A stretch of DNA of 43,373 nucleotides from an uncultured Clostridia bacterium (GCA_945949735.1 CAMFFO010000004.1:1-43373), one strand, 5' to 3'. Shown: positions 1 to 8,840, counted from the first letter of the stretch. Notes: a model not told the origin generated them from the sequence alone. Numbers and translations are program-made.

Positions 1-26
1 TAATACATAATCGGGAGGAATCCTCA

Positions 27-1061
27 ATGCGCCTGAGCTGGAATGATATGCTGACAATTGAGAAGATGTTAAAGCAGGGATATAAGGCTCCTGCTATTGC
101 CAGAAGGATTGGATGCAGCGACCAGGCGATATACGATGAAATCAAGCGCGGCCAGGTGGAAATTCTGGATGATGAGTATCGCCAGATAACTGTTTATTCC
201 CCAGAAATGAGTATGTCTATCCGCGAACAGAGCAAGAAGAACCGAGAAAAGCCGTTGAAAATTGGCAACGATCACACCATGGCATCCTGGATTGTCAAGA
301 TGATCGCAGAAGAAGGATATTCTCCCTCTGCCGTCTGTTCTATGATGGGGAAAACACCGGAAACCACATTCTCCTGCAAGATCACACGCCAGACACTCTA
401 CCGCTACATCGACAACGGATACCTTTGGCCTCTCACGAACAAGGCCCTCCGGTATAAGGGGAACCGGAAACGCCAGTATAAAAAGGTTCGCTCCCAGGCA
501 AAGCGGGCATCCGCCGGAACAAGTATCGAAAAGAGGCCGGAGTATATCAACAATCGGGAGGAACCCGGCCACTGGGAAATGGACAGCGTAGAGGGAAAGA
601 AACGCACCAAGAAAACCACCGGTGTCATGACAGAACGTGTCACCCGGAAAGAGATTGCTAAGTTCATGCCGGATCAGACCGCCGCCAGCGTCGTTGATAT
701 GCTTGATAAGATAGAAACAGAGATAGGAACAGACCGATTCCGTGAAGTATTCAAGAGCATCACCGTCGATAACGGTCACGAGTTCGCGGACGTGGAAGGG
801 ATGGAGCGCAGCTGCCTTCATCCAGAAGAAAAGCGTACCACCGTCTACTACTGCCACCCAAGATACCCCGGAGAACGAGGGAGCAACGAGAAGCAGAATC
901 AGATGATCCGCTGGTTCTTCCCGAAAGGAACAGACTTCCGAACTGTCAGCGATAAGCAGCTCCAAGATGCAATCGACTGGATCAACAATTATCCGCGTCT
1001 CCTGCTGGATTGGCATAGCTCAAATGACCTGTTCAAAGTGTTCCTTGACAGCTGTGCATAA
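27..1061 (+). CDS. IS30-family DDE transposase / putative phage integrase
   Basis: 344 aa; N-terminal HTH (KAPAIARRIGCSDQAIYDEIKRG) and rve-like catalytic core (HWEMDSVEG ... ITVDNGHEF ... CHPRYPGERGSNEKQNQMIRWFFPKGTDF) typical of IS30; RBS GGGAGGA upstream. Confidence 0.88.
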   Translation: MRLSWNDMLTIEKMLKQGYKAPAIARRIGCSDQAIYDEIKRGQVEILDDEYRQITVYSPEMSMSIREQSKKNREKPLKIGNDHTMASWIVKMIAEEGYSPSAVCSMMGKTPETTFSCKITRQTLYRYIDNGYLWPLTNKALRYKGNRKRQYKKVRSQAKRASAGTSIEKRPEYINNREEPGHWEMDSVEGKKRTKKTTGVMTERVTRKEIAKFMPDQTAASVVDMLDKIETEIGTDRFREVFKSITVDNGHEFADVEGMERSCLHPEEKRTTVYYCHPRYPGERGSNEKQNQMIRWFFPKGTDFRTVSDKQLQDAIDWINNYPRLLLDWHSSNDLFKVFLDSCA

Positions 1062-1111
1062 TGTTTCATGGGAAACGAAAAAATATTTTTAAGATAATCC
1101 AAGTTTTCTTC

Positions 1112-1140
1112 TTGACATTTGCAAATGTAAATGCAATAAT
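1112..1140 (+). promoter_or_regulatory. Putative sigma70 promoter with embedded palindromic operator
   Basis: TTGACA (1112-1117), 17-nt spacer, AATAAT (1135-1140); 14-nt perfect palindrome ACATTTGCAAATGT (1115-1128) overlaps the -35/spacer. Confidence 0.65.
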
Positions 1141-1141
1141 C

Positions 1142-1181
1142 AAACTTGGAAAAGGCCGAGAGGCTTTTATCCAAGTTTTTT
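1142..1181 (+). terminator. Rho-independent terminator-like hairpin
   Basis: AAACTTGGA-AAAGGCC-GAGA-GGCTTTT-A-TCCAAGTTT stem followed by a T tract. Confidence 0.6.
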
Positions 1182-1280
1182 GCATTATATAGGCCCTTTG
1201 CTGGCGGAAAATTACAGATCCGCCGGAAACGACGGTACAGTCTCCGCCAGCAGATCGGGCCGCAGAGAGGAGGGCAACAC

Positions 1281-1523
1281 ATGGCACGACTGACCATGAG
1301 CGACCGGCTGAAGCTGTCTGAGTTATATCTCGCCGAGCGAAGAACTTTTGACATTGCTTGTGCGCTGGGCGTAAGCATGACAACAGTCTACGACGAACTG
1401 AAGCGCGGATATACCGGAGAGCTGGACAAGAATCAGCGGCCTGCCTATGACCCGGAACTGGCCCAGAGAGTGACAATGAAGAATATCCGCCGGTGCGGTA
1501 AACGGAGGAGGGTCGGAACGTGA
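1281..1523 (+). CDS. Small HTH protein resembling the N-terminal region of the IS30-like transposase
   Basis: RBS GAGGAGG; MARLTMSDRLKLSELYLAERRTFDIACALGVSMTTVYDELKRGYTG parallels the HTH of ORF 27..1061. Confidence 0.7.
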   Translation: MARLTMSDRLKLSELYLAERRTFDIACALGVSMTTVYDELKRGYTGELDKNQRPAYDPELAQRVTMKNIRRCGKRRRVGT

Positions 1524-2272
1524 GCCAAAAGAACGCCAAGCGTCTCCGGCGGTTCGAAGAACGGATGGATCTGCTGGAGATACAGTTCGAGAATCTGCAA
1601 TCAGATCAAATCAACAGCGACCGGTTCCGTGACAGCCTGAACGCCGTTGACGCTATGTACCAGCGGGAGACTGAGGACAAGCTCCGGGATCTCCGGCACG
1701 CTGTCCGCCAGGAACGAAAAACGGCATCCATCTGGAGATCGGTTGCATACGGCGCCCTGACGGCTGCCTTGCTGATCGAGGTGATTGCAATTCTGACCAT
1801 CCGCGCCAGCGGAACGGAGAAGCCAGAGGCGACAACAGATGATCCCGCCGCCCCTGTCCGCACCGTTTCCGTTGTTCCTCCCGCTGATTTCCCGGAGGAA
1901 CCGGAAAACGAGCTGATCGAAGCCGCCTTGCTGGCCAAGGCCCACGTCATGGAGAATGCCACCGTCACGCACTATGACTGCTGCGTGGAGTGCTGCGGTA
2001 AGGACGATGGGATCACCGCCAGCGGCGTCCAGGCAACGCCGGGCGTTACTGTTGCCGTCGATCCGGCCATTATCCCGCTGGGGAGTGATGTCCTGGTGGA
2101 CTACGGCGACGGCGAGATTCACTACTACCGGGCTGATGATGTTGGCGGAAACGTAACCGGCAGCCACATCGACCTTTGCGTTGAGGATCACGCCACCGCT
2201 GCTGAACTGGGCATTCAGACCGCTACCGTGTACTGGGTGGAACCGGAGGAGGCGACAACGGTATGGAAGTGA
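1520..2272 (+). CDS. Membrane-anchored 3D (Asp-Asp-Asp) domain protein
   Basis: N-terminal coiled coil, TM segment (AYGALTAALLIEVIAILTI), C-terminal 3D-like domain (GITASGVQATPGVTVAVDPAIIPLGSDVLV..ADDVGGNVTGSHIDLCV). Confidence 0.7.
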   Translation: MSQKNAKRLRRFEERMDLLEIQFENLQSDQINSDRFRDSLNAVDAMYQRETEDKLRDLRHAVRQERKTASIWRSVAYGALTAALLIEVIAILTIRASGTEKPEATTDDPAAPVRTVSVVPPADFPEEPENELIEAALLAKAHVMENATVTHYDCCVECCGKDDGITASGVQATPGVTVAVDPAIIPLGSDVLVDYGDGEIHYYRADDVGGNVTGSHIDLCVEDHATAAELGIQTATVYWVEPEEATTVWK

Positions 2273-2421
2273 TCCCGAAAGAAGAATTCCTGGATCTCGA
2301 GATTCGGATTCTGACGGACATTGCCTATCGCTATGGCAGATATTTGCAAGTCTCGAAGGAGCGCACTTCTCAATCTTCTCAATCAGATATTTCAGCAAGG
2401 AGGATGACCAATGGACGATAG
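2263..2421 (+). CDS. Small hypothetical protein (52 aa)
   Basis: Overlapping ORF between neighbours; MEVIPKEEFLDLEIRILTDIAYRYGRYLQ...; RBS-like ggaggagg upstream. Confidence 0.4.
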   Translation: MEVIPKEEFLDLEIRILTDIAYRYGRYLQVSKERTSQSSQSDISARRMTNGR

Positions 2422-2761
2422 CAGAATGAAATCAGTTCTGGAAATGTGCCGTGGTGCTTTTATGGAGCGTGCGGACTATGAGATGTCCCGCGCAATCTCC
2501 AACATCCTGGACGAGAACACGGACCCCTGCGCCAAGCGCAAAATCACCATCACCCTGGAGTTGAAGCCTGACGATACCCGTCAGAATATCGCCCTGAACT
2601 GCACAGCGAAATCCGCCCTGGCGCCCACGAAGCCCGTTACCACGTTCCTGTATGTAGCGGACGCCGATACCGTTGTGGAGATGGCACCCCAGATTCCCGG
2701 TCAGACCGACCTTTACGGCAACGAGCAGGAATCCCGCCCGCTGCTGAAACTTGTGAAATAA
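2411..2761 (+). CDS. Phage hypothetical protein (replication-terminator-like annotation family)
   Basis: 116 aa, contiguous with the early operon; MSRAISNILDENTDPCAKRKITITLELKPDD pattern. Confidence 0.55.
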   Translation: MDDSRMKSVLEMCRGAFMERADYEMSRAISNILDENTDPCAKRKITITLELKPDDTRQNIALNCTAKSALAPTKPVTTFLYVADADTVVEMAPQIPGQTDLYGNEQESRPLLKLVK

Positions 2762-2779
2762 CAGAAGGAGGAACTTATC

Positions 2780-3511
2780 ATGCTGAAAGAATTCATCAAG
2801 CACATTCAGGAAACCACGACGCCCCGCACGATCACGGTGGATGGCCACACATTCCTCGTCACCTCTGACGGTAATGCAGCCGAGGTGGTTCCGAATCATT
2901 ACTACCCCGCTACGCTGAATCTCAACAGCCTGGATGCCCTGGCAAAGCTGGTCCGCACCGAAGCGTCTGAGGACGATTCCCCTCTTTACATCACCATCCC
3001 CGACCATCTGACGGTCCGCTGCTTCGGCCAGTTCGACCGCGGCGACCTCTGCCACCGGCAGACATACTACGAGGCCAACGCCACCGACGTCCCCGGCTGG
3101 GGTTCCAGGATGGGCCTCGGCTTCGAGGAGGCGCAGATCGCCATGCGTACCAGATTCCAGGACACCCCCGATGTTCTGTATCTCCAGAAGCTCCTGTCTG
3201 ACATCAGCTGCGGCGCGAAGGTGACGATGAACGACAACGGTATTGCCACCAGCGTTGTGACCCAGAAGGGTGTTGCCCTCCAGACCAACGAGGCGATTCG
3301 TCCCATTGTGACGCTGCGCCCCTACCGCACCTTCCAGGAGGTTGCACAGCCGGAAAGCCCCTTCCTGATCCGCGTGAATGAGCGCCAGATCAACTTCATC
3401 GAGGCCGACGGCGGCATGTGGAAACTGACAGCCAGAGAGACGGTCAAGGCACACCTGGAGCAGCTGCTTGCGGATGAGGTCGCCTGCGGCGCCGTTGTGA
3501 TCGCCCTGTGA
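2780..3511 (+). CDS. Phage early protein (DUF2303-like)
   Basis: RBS AAGGAGG; 243 aa. Confidence 0.5.
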   Translation: MLKEFIKHIQETTTPRTITVDGHTFLVTSDGNAAEVVPNHYYPATLNLNSLDALAKLVRTEASEDDSPLYITIPDHLTVRCFGQFDRGDLCHRQTYYEANATDVPGWGSRMGLGFEEAQIAMRTRFQDTPDVLYLQKLLSDISCGAKVTMNDNGIATSVVTQKGVALQTNEAIRPIVTLRPYRTFQEVAQPESPFLIRVNERQINFIEADGGMWKLTARETVKAHLEQLLADEVACGAVVIAL

Positions 3512-3514
3512 CCT

Positions 3515-3913
3515 ATGTTCCGCTGTGAAATGTGCGGGGCGGTCTTTGACCGCCCCCTGGTCCTGAACCATCTGGACCCGCGCCCGGACTGCTTTATGGA
3601 GAGATTCCGCGAAGTCCAATGCCCATATTGCAACGGGCCATATTTCAATGAATTTGAGGAGGACAAACAGATGATCGTAAATGTGAAGTACCGCGATTCC
3701 CTGACCGGCGAGTATTTTGACCGGTCGTACAGCTATTTCTGCGATATTCCCGATGTCCAGACCGGCGATATTGTGATCGCACCCACCTACAAGGGAGACA
3801 GCGAAGCGCAGATCGTGGAAGTGGATGTTCCGGAGAGCAAGGTGGACGAGCGTGTCCTCCCTCTTCTGAAAACCATCACCCGCAGGAAGGAGGACGCCGA
3901 CGATGGCGAATGA
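3515..3913 (+). CDS. Hypothetical protein with N-terminal CxxC...CxxC zinc-binding segment
   Basis: CEMCGAVFDRP...CPYCNGP; an internal ATG at 3671 also has an RBS. Confidence 0.55.
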   Translation: MFRCEMCGAVFDRPLVLNHLDPRPDCFMERFREVQCPYCNGPYFNEFEEDKQMIVNVKYRDSLTGEYFDRSYSYFCDIPDVQTGDIVIAPTYKGDSEAQIVEVDVPESKVDERVLPLLKTITRRKEDADDGE

Positions 3914-4751
3914 GGAATTGATCGTCCTGAAGCAGTTGCCTGTCATTGAGGAGCATCTGGAAGCCCTGGCCGCGCAGATCGACCAGCGCGTGGACGCCGC
4001 CCTCTCCCTGGTTGCCACAGAGGACACCTGCAAGAGCGTAAAGGCCACCCGCGCGGATCTGAACAAGGAGTTCCAGGAGCTGGAGGACCGGAGAAAAGCG
4101 ATCAAGGCTGCCATTATGGAGCCATATGACCGTTTCAACGAGGTCTACAACCGCTGTGTGGCTGTCAAGTATAAGACTGCCGACGCAACTCTGCGGGGCC
4201 GTGTGGCCGCTGTAGAGGACGCCATGAAGGCCAGAAAGGAGGAATCCCTCCGTCAGTACTACGGCGAATGCTGCGAAGTTCTTCATATTCCCGGAATCCC
4301 CTTTGAGCGCATCGGCTTGAACATCACTCTGAGCGCCAGCGAAAAGGCACTTCGCGGCCAGATCGACAGCTTTCTCCAGTCCGTTTCCGACGGTCTGGAG
4401 ATGATTCAGAACAGGGATGACCGGGATGAGGTCCTGGTGGAGTTCTGGAAGAGCCTGAACGCTGCACAGGCGGTGAATACAGTGGAGGCCCGCCGCCGGG
4501 CCGTTGCTGAGGAAAAAGCCCGGGCAGATGCCAGGGCGGCCGAAGAAAAGGCAGATCGGGAGCGCGCGGCAGCTGTGGAAGCTCGGATGCGCTCCGTGCG
4601 CCCGGCCGTTTCCGCTCCGGAAGAAGTCTCCCCTCCGTCCACCGATGACGGAGAAACCGCTCTGCGTGTCCAGTTTACTGTGACCGGAACCAGGTCGCAG
4701 CTGAAAGCGCTTAAGAAATTTCTGATTGATGGAGGATACCAGTATGAATGA
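3903..4751 (+). CDS. DUF1351-like phage protein
   Basis: Coiled-coil rich, early recombination neighbourhood; NKEFQELEDRRKAIKAAIMEPYDRF. Confidence 0.6.
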   Translation: MANEELIVLKQLPVIEEHLEALAAQIDQRVDAALSLVATEDTCKSVKATRADLNKEFQELEDRRKAIKAAIMEPYDRFNEVYNRCVAVKYKTADATLRGRVAAVEDAMKARKEESLRQYYGECCEVLHIPGIPFERIGLNITLSASEKALRGQIDSFLQSVSDGLEMIQNRDDRDEVLVEFWKSLNAAQAVNTVEARRRAVAEEKARADARAAEEKADRERAAAVEARMRSVRPAVSAPEEVSPPSTDDGETALRVQFTVTGTRSQLKALKKFLIDGGYQYE

Positions 4752-5622
4752 ACTGAATGTTTTCCGTAGCGAGCAGCAGATCGGCCAGAGCGCTGCCAGC
4801 ACCACCACGCAGATGATGGTAAGCCGCCAGGCCCAGGAGGTGCAGGCGGCCATGGTGGTGGCGAAGCGGTTCCCCCGGGACGAGGAGCAGTCCATGGAGC
4901 GCATCCTGAAAGCCTGCCAGCGTCAGAGCCTGGCCCAGGCTGCCGTGTATGAGTACCCCCGCGGCGGCGAGACCGTCACCGGTCCCAGCATTCGCCTTGC
5001 CGAGGCCATGGCGCAGAACTGGGGCAACGTGGACTTCGGCGTGATCGAGCTGGAGCAGCACACCGGCGAGAGCCAGGTGATGGCCTACGCCTGGGACCTG
5101 GAAACCAATACCCGGCAGAGCAAAGTATTCACGGTTCCGCACGTCCGCAAGACCAGCAAAGGCACATTCCCCCTTACGGACCCCAGGGACATCTATGAAA
5201 TGGTGGCCAACCAGGGCGCCCGCCGTATGCGCGCCTGCATCCTCGGCATTATTCCTGGCGACGTTGTTGACGCAGCTCTGGCCCAGTGCGACGCCACGCT
5301 GAAATCCGCCAACAAGGCCCCTCTGGAAGAACGGATCGCAACCATGTGTACCAAGTTCCAGGAAGAATTTCAGATCGGTGTTGAGGCCCTGGAATCCTAT
5401 ATTGGCCGGAAAGCAGAGGCATTCTCCGAAGCGGATGTTATCCGGCTGGCTAAGGTCTACCGCAGTCTGAAGGACGGCGTGATCGGCAGCGAATACTTCA
5501 TGGACAAGCTGAAGCCGTCTGAATCCGCACCTGCCGATACGGATAAGCAGGAACCCGCTTCGGACGGGAAGAAGCGCCGTAAGCAGGAAGAACCAAAGCA
5601 GGTGAGCATGGATGATCTGTGA
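4744..5622 (+). CDS. Putative recombination-associated phage protein
   Basis: Located between the DUF1351-like and MBL-fold genes; internal ATG 4744 preferred. Confidence 0.4.
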   Translation: MNELNVFRSEQQIGQSAASTTTQMMVSRQAQEVQAAMVVAKRFPRDEEQSMERILKACQRQSLAQAAVYEYPRGGETVTGPSIRLAEAMAQNWGNVDFGVIELEQHTGESQVMAYAWDLETNTRQSKVFTVPHVRKTSKGTFPLTDPRDIYEMVANQGARRMRACILGIIPGDVVDAALAQCDATLKSANKAPLEERIATMCTKFQEEFQIGVEALESYIGRKAEAFSEADVIRLAKVYRSLKDGVIGSEYFMDKLKPSESAPADTDKQEPASDGKKRRKQEEPKQVSMDDL

Positions 5623-6355
5623 TGTGATCTCCACCGGCAGCGGCGGAAACGCTGTCCGCATCGGCCCAGGAGGGCGCCTGCTGGTAGACTGCGGTGTATC
5701 ATACAAGCGCATAGAGCCCTTTATGGATGACTTGGAGTTGGTTTTGCTGACCCACCGGCACAGTGACCACTTCAAGGAATCCACAGTCCGGCGCCTCGCG
5801 CAGGATCGCCCTGCCGTCAGGTGGGCCATGGGGGAGCATATGCTCCCCCTGGTGGACGGCGTTCTGCCGACGCGCTGCATCGATGTGTTGCGACCCGACA
5901 TCTGGGTCAGGTACAAAACACTGTATGGCCGCGTCTTGATCTGCCCTGTTTCCCTCCAGCACGATGTTCCGAATTTCGGGTATCACATTATTTTTCAAGG
6001 AGAGTGTGATTGGCAATACCGCGTATTCTACGCCACGGACACCGGAACTCTGGATGGAATCGCGGCTAATGGTTACGACCTCTATCTGATCGAAGCCAAC
6101 CACACGGAGGAAGATCTTCGTGCGAGAGAAGCCGAGAAGCTGGCCGCCGGCGTGTTTTCGTATGAGGCACGGGCAGCTTTGACGCATCTCAGCCAGGAAC
6201 GCGCGGCAGCCTGGCTTGCGAAAAACGCCGGAAAAAACAGCCGCGTGGTATGGCTTCACCAGCACACGGAAAGAGAGGGACAGCACAATGATCCCGTGGA
6301 TTCAGGTTTACAGCAATCTTCCCCAGCATCCGAAAACATCCCGGCTGGCGGATGA
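5612..6355 (+). CDS. MBL-fold metallohydrolase
   Basis: STGSGGNAVRIG...LLVDCG...LLTHRHSDHF (HxHxDH) and later His/Asp motifs. Confidence 0.75.
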   Translation: MICDVISTGSGGNAVRIGPGGRLLVDCGVSYKRIEPFMDDLELVLLTHRHSDHFKESTVRRLAQDRPAVRWAMGEHMLPLVDGVLPTRCIDVLRPDIWVRYKTLYGRVLICPVSLQHDVPNFGYHIIFQGECDWQYRVFYATDTGTLDGIAANGYDLYLIEANHTEEDLRAREAEKLAAGVFSYEARAALTHLSQERAAAWLAKNAGKNSRVVWLHQHTEREGQHNDPVDSGLQQSSPASENIPAGG

Positions 6356-7223
6356 ACTGGGGCTTTCCAGCGCGGCTGTCAACCCCAACGTGCTTGCCGT
6401 CGGCCTGCTTGTAAGTCTGTGGACATGGGCTATCCAGAACGCATACAACGGCGATCTCTCCGGCTGCTCCAATCGCTCCATCGCAGAAGCGTGTCTCTGG
6501 AAGAAGAAACCGGAGACCCTTGTAAATGCGCTGATAAAGGCCGGCTTTTTGGATGCCGACAAAAAGCTGCACGATTGGGACGAATACGCCTGCCTTCTGA
6601 TAGACCAGGAAGAAAACCGAAAGGCGAAAACGCGTGACCGCGTGAAGCGTTTCAGAGAACGAAAGGCGGCGGAGAACTTGGCGAACAGTAACGGTTATTG
6701 TAACGTAAATTGTAACGTTACAGACACGCCTTGTAACGCATCTACCAGACCATACCTAACCATACCAGACCAGACCAGTATATTCTCTGGTGATGGTGGT
6801 GATGCGCGCGCCCGCGAGGAGATCGCCGATTTTGCCGCCGTGCGCGGCATGGACCCTGGAGCTTATTTCGGCCTTGGACCTGACATCCAGGCGGAGGTAC
6901 GGGCCTTTACGGACGCAGCCTTTGCCAGATACGCCAGCAGACAGGCTACGGAGAACGACGCAGCGCAGGCGTTTCTGGCGCTGTACAGCAACCGCGAGGA
7001 CCCGCAGACACATACCTGGACCATGACACTGCCACAGGATCACAAGGACCTGCTGCTCTATGCCATGGAATCGGCGTCAAACGCCGGGCGGCCCGGGGAC
7101 TGGAGATATATCAACGGCGTACTGGATCGGCTGCGTCAGCGCGGAATACGCTCCCTGCGGGACGCGGAGGCTTACGACTTGGACCGGGATGACCGGAAAG
7201 ATTCGGAGCGAGGTGTTCCGTGA
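6288..7223 (+). CDS. Phage replication initiation protein (DnaD/winged-helix-like N-terminus)
   Basis: WIQVYSNLPQHPKTSRLADELGL ... typical phage replisome organiser start; position in early operon. Confidence 0.6.
   Translation: MIPWIQVYSNLPQHPKTSRLADELGLSSAAVNPNVLAVGLLVSLWTWAIQNAYNGDLSGCSNRSIAEACLWKKKPETLVNALIKAGFLDADKKLHDWDEYACLLIDQEENRKAKTRDRVKRFRERKAAENLANSNGYCNVNCNVTDTPCNASTRPYLTIPDQTSIFSGDGGDARAREEIADFAAVRGMDPGAYFGLGPDIQAEVRAFTDAAFARYASRQATENDAAQAFLALYSNREDPQTHTWTMTLPQDHKDLLLYAMESASNAGRPGDWRYINGVLDRLRQRGIRSLRDAEAYDLDRDDRKDSERGVP
6688..6779 (+). repeat. Iteron-like cluster within the replication gene (candidate origin)
   Basis: GTAACG at 6688, 6700, 6712, 6733; perfect palindrome TGTAACGTTACA 6711-6722; followed by ACCAGACC/ACCATACC repeats. 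Confidence 0.45.
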
Positions 7224-7224
7224 T

Positions 7225-7425
7225 ATGCCTCGGACATGGAGCTGCCCGTTTTGGAGCTGGGAGGACGGCCTGCGGGTATACTGCGAGGGCTGCCGTCTGG
7301 ATTTCAAGGCCAAAGATGCCAGGGATGATTATGTTTCCCGCTACTGTGCAAACGTACCTGGATGGGAGAGTTGCACGATAGCGCAGGAGCTTTTACGACA
7401 GGAGGAACGTCATCGTGAAGAATGA
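7225..7425 (+). CDS. Cys-rich small protein, paralog 1
   Basis: CPFWSWEDGLRVYCEGCRLDF...YVSRYCANVPGWESCTIAQELL. Confidence 0.55.
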   Translation: MPRTWSCPFWSWEDGLRVYCEGCRLDFKAKDARDDYVSRYCANVPGWESCTIAQELLRQEERHREE

Positions 7426-7756
7426 CATCGTATCAAAGCTGCGGCAGAAAACCAAGGAGGCGGATTCGCTCAGAGAGCGCCTGACCGCGGCCAACAAGGA
7501 GATCATCCGTATGCACGAAGTTTGCGCTCAGACCAGGAAAGCGGCGGCTGCCAGCCGGAACCAGCTTGTCCGGATCTGTACGGCGCTTCATATCAGCGCA
7601 GCCATGGAACTCGGGACGGAGGATGCGGAAGGAAATGCGCGGGTGCTGACGATTCCGTACATTGACGCCGATCTGGTTGATCGCTATGATCTCAAATTCC
7701 AAAAAGACCCCGTTGCCAGGACGCTGACTCTCCGTGTCACGGAGAAGCAGGACTGA
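7415..7756 (+). CDS. Coiled-coil hypothetical protein
   Basis: GTG start, RBS AGGAGG; coiled-coil N-terminus. Confidence 0.5.
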   Translation: MKNDIVSKLRQKTKEADSLRERLTAANKEIIRMHEVCAQTRKAAAASRNQLVRICTALHISAAMELGTEDAEGNARVLTIPYIDADLVDRYDLKFQKDPVARTLTLRVTEKQD

Positions 7757-7781
7757 CCGCAGAAACGGAGGTGACGGCTCC

Positions 7782-8012
7782 GTGGGCGATTACTGGCACA
7801 AGAAATGGGTATGCCCGTTCTTTGTCCAGAGCGGGATGCAGCGGGTTTCGTGCGAGGGGGGCTGCATTCAGAAGTTTCCTGACCGTGAAACGGCGGTCAG
7901 ATTCATGGACGAATACTGCGCCAGCCCTTGCGGCGGCTGGAAAAGCTGCTCCGTCGCCTCCACCCTGCTGCAATACTACGATCGAAAAGAGGAGGACCGC
8001 AATGAACGATGA
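7782..8012 (+). CDS. Cys-rich small protein, paralog 2
   Basis: GTG start with RBS GGAGGTG; CPFFVQSGMQRVSCEGGC...FMDEYCASPCGGWKSCSVASTLL. Confidence 0.55.
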   Translation: MGDYWHKKWVCPFFVQSGMQRVSCEGGCIQKFPDRETAVRFMDEYCASPCGGWKSCSVASTLLQYYDRKEEDRNER

Positions 8013-8379
8013 TAAGATCAATGCCATTCTCGAGCAGAACACAAAGCTGCATGACCTTTGCAGGCAGCAGCGTGAGGTGATCCAGGGGCTTCTGGAGGAG
8101 AATACCAGGATGCTATCCATTCTGTCCGGAACAAGAAATAAGATCGCAACCGATATCAAAAAGCAGGAAACCACGCAGGAATGGATCAGCGTCAATGACC
8201 GCTTGCCGGATATTGGGGCAGCTGTCCTGATCTGCCGCCCTGACAGAAACAATCGCGGTAGGCAGATCGTTGAACAGGGATATGCCGATGTAAACGGATG
8301 GTGGCGCGTATACGGTACCAGGACAAAATCGGTAACGCATTGGATGCCGATGCCGCGCCCTCAGCGGGAGATGCGGTGA
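8002..8379 (+). CDS. Coiled-coil protein with C-terminal DUF551-like domain
   Basis: WISVNDRLPDIGAAVLIC ... GWWRVYGTRTKSVTHWMPMPRP. Confidence 0.7.
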   Translation: MNDDKINAILEQNTKLHDLCRQQREVIQGLLEENTRMLSILSGTRNKIATDIKKQETTQEWISVNDRLPDIGAAVLICRPDRNNRGRQIVEQGYADVNGWWRVYGTRTKSVTHWMPMPRPQREMR

Positions 8380-8826
8380 TTGAGAATGGATATTCGTGAC
8401 ATATCGCGGTTCTCGCCGGCCGCGCAGAAACAGATCCTTGCGAAGCTTGGAAAAGCGGCGGCACCCAGGGAGAGCAAATACAAGAGCTGCCGGACGCCGC
8501 GGACACTCCAGGAAGGAAAGGTACATACCTTCGACAGCAAGAAGGAGGCAGACCGATTCGGAGACCTGCTGATGCTCATGAAATCCGGTAAAATCCGTGA
8601 CCTGCGGCTCCAGGTGGAATTCACTCTTGTGGAAGGATACATCACCGTGACCGGACAGCGGGTAAAGCCGATGAAGTACAAGGCGGACTTTACCTATGAA
8701 GAACAGACCGGGGACGGGGCGTGGCAGCGAATCATTGAGGACGTTAAAGGCGTCCGAACCAAGGAATACGAGATCAAGCGGAAGCTGATGCTGGACAAAT
8801 ACGGCATTGTTATCAGAGAAATTTGA
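8380..8826 (+). CDS. DUF1064-family nuclease-like protein
   Basis: HTFDSKKEADRFGDLLMLMKSGKIRDLRLQVEFTL...YKADFTYEE...IIEDVKGVRTKEYEIKRKLM. Confidence 0.8.
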   Translation: MRMDIRDISRFSPAAQKQILAKLGKAAAPRESKYKSCRTPRTLQEGKVHTFDSKKEADRFGDLLMLMKSGKIRDLRLQVEFTLVEGYITVTGQRVKPMKYKADFTYEEQTGDGAWQRIIEDVKGVRTKEYEIKRKLMLDKYGIVIREI

Positions 8827-8840
8827 ATTGGAGGACATGA

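Noticed and set aside
1-1100. Simple IS30 insertion sequence with terminal inverted repeats
   Set aside because: No matching inverted repeats found between the region after the gene and the region before the second copy; only the 5' direct near-repeat is seen.
2432-4138. 568-aa minus-strand ORF
   Set aside because: Antisense to several well-formed early genes with Shine-Dalgarno sequences.
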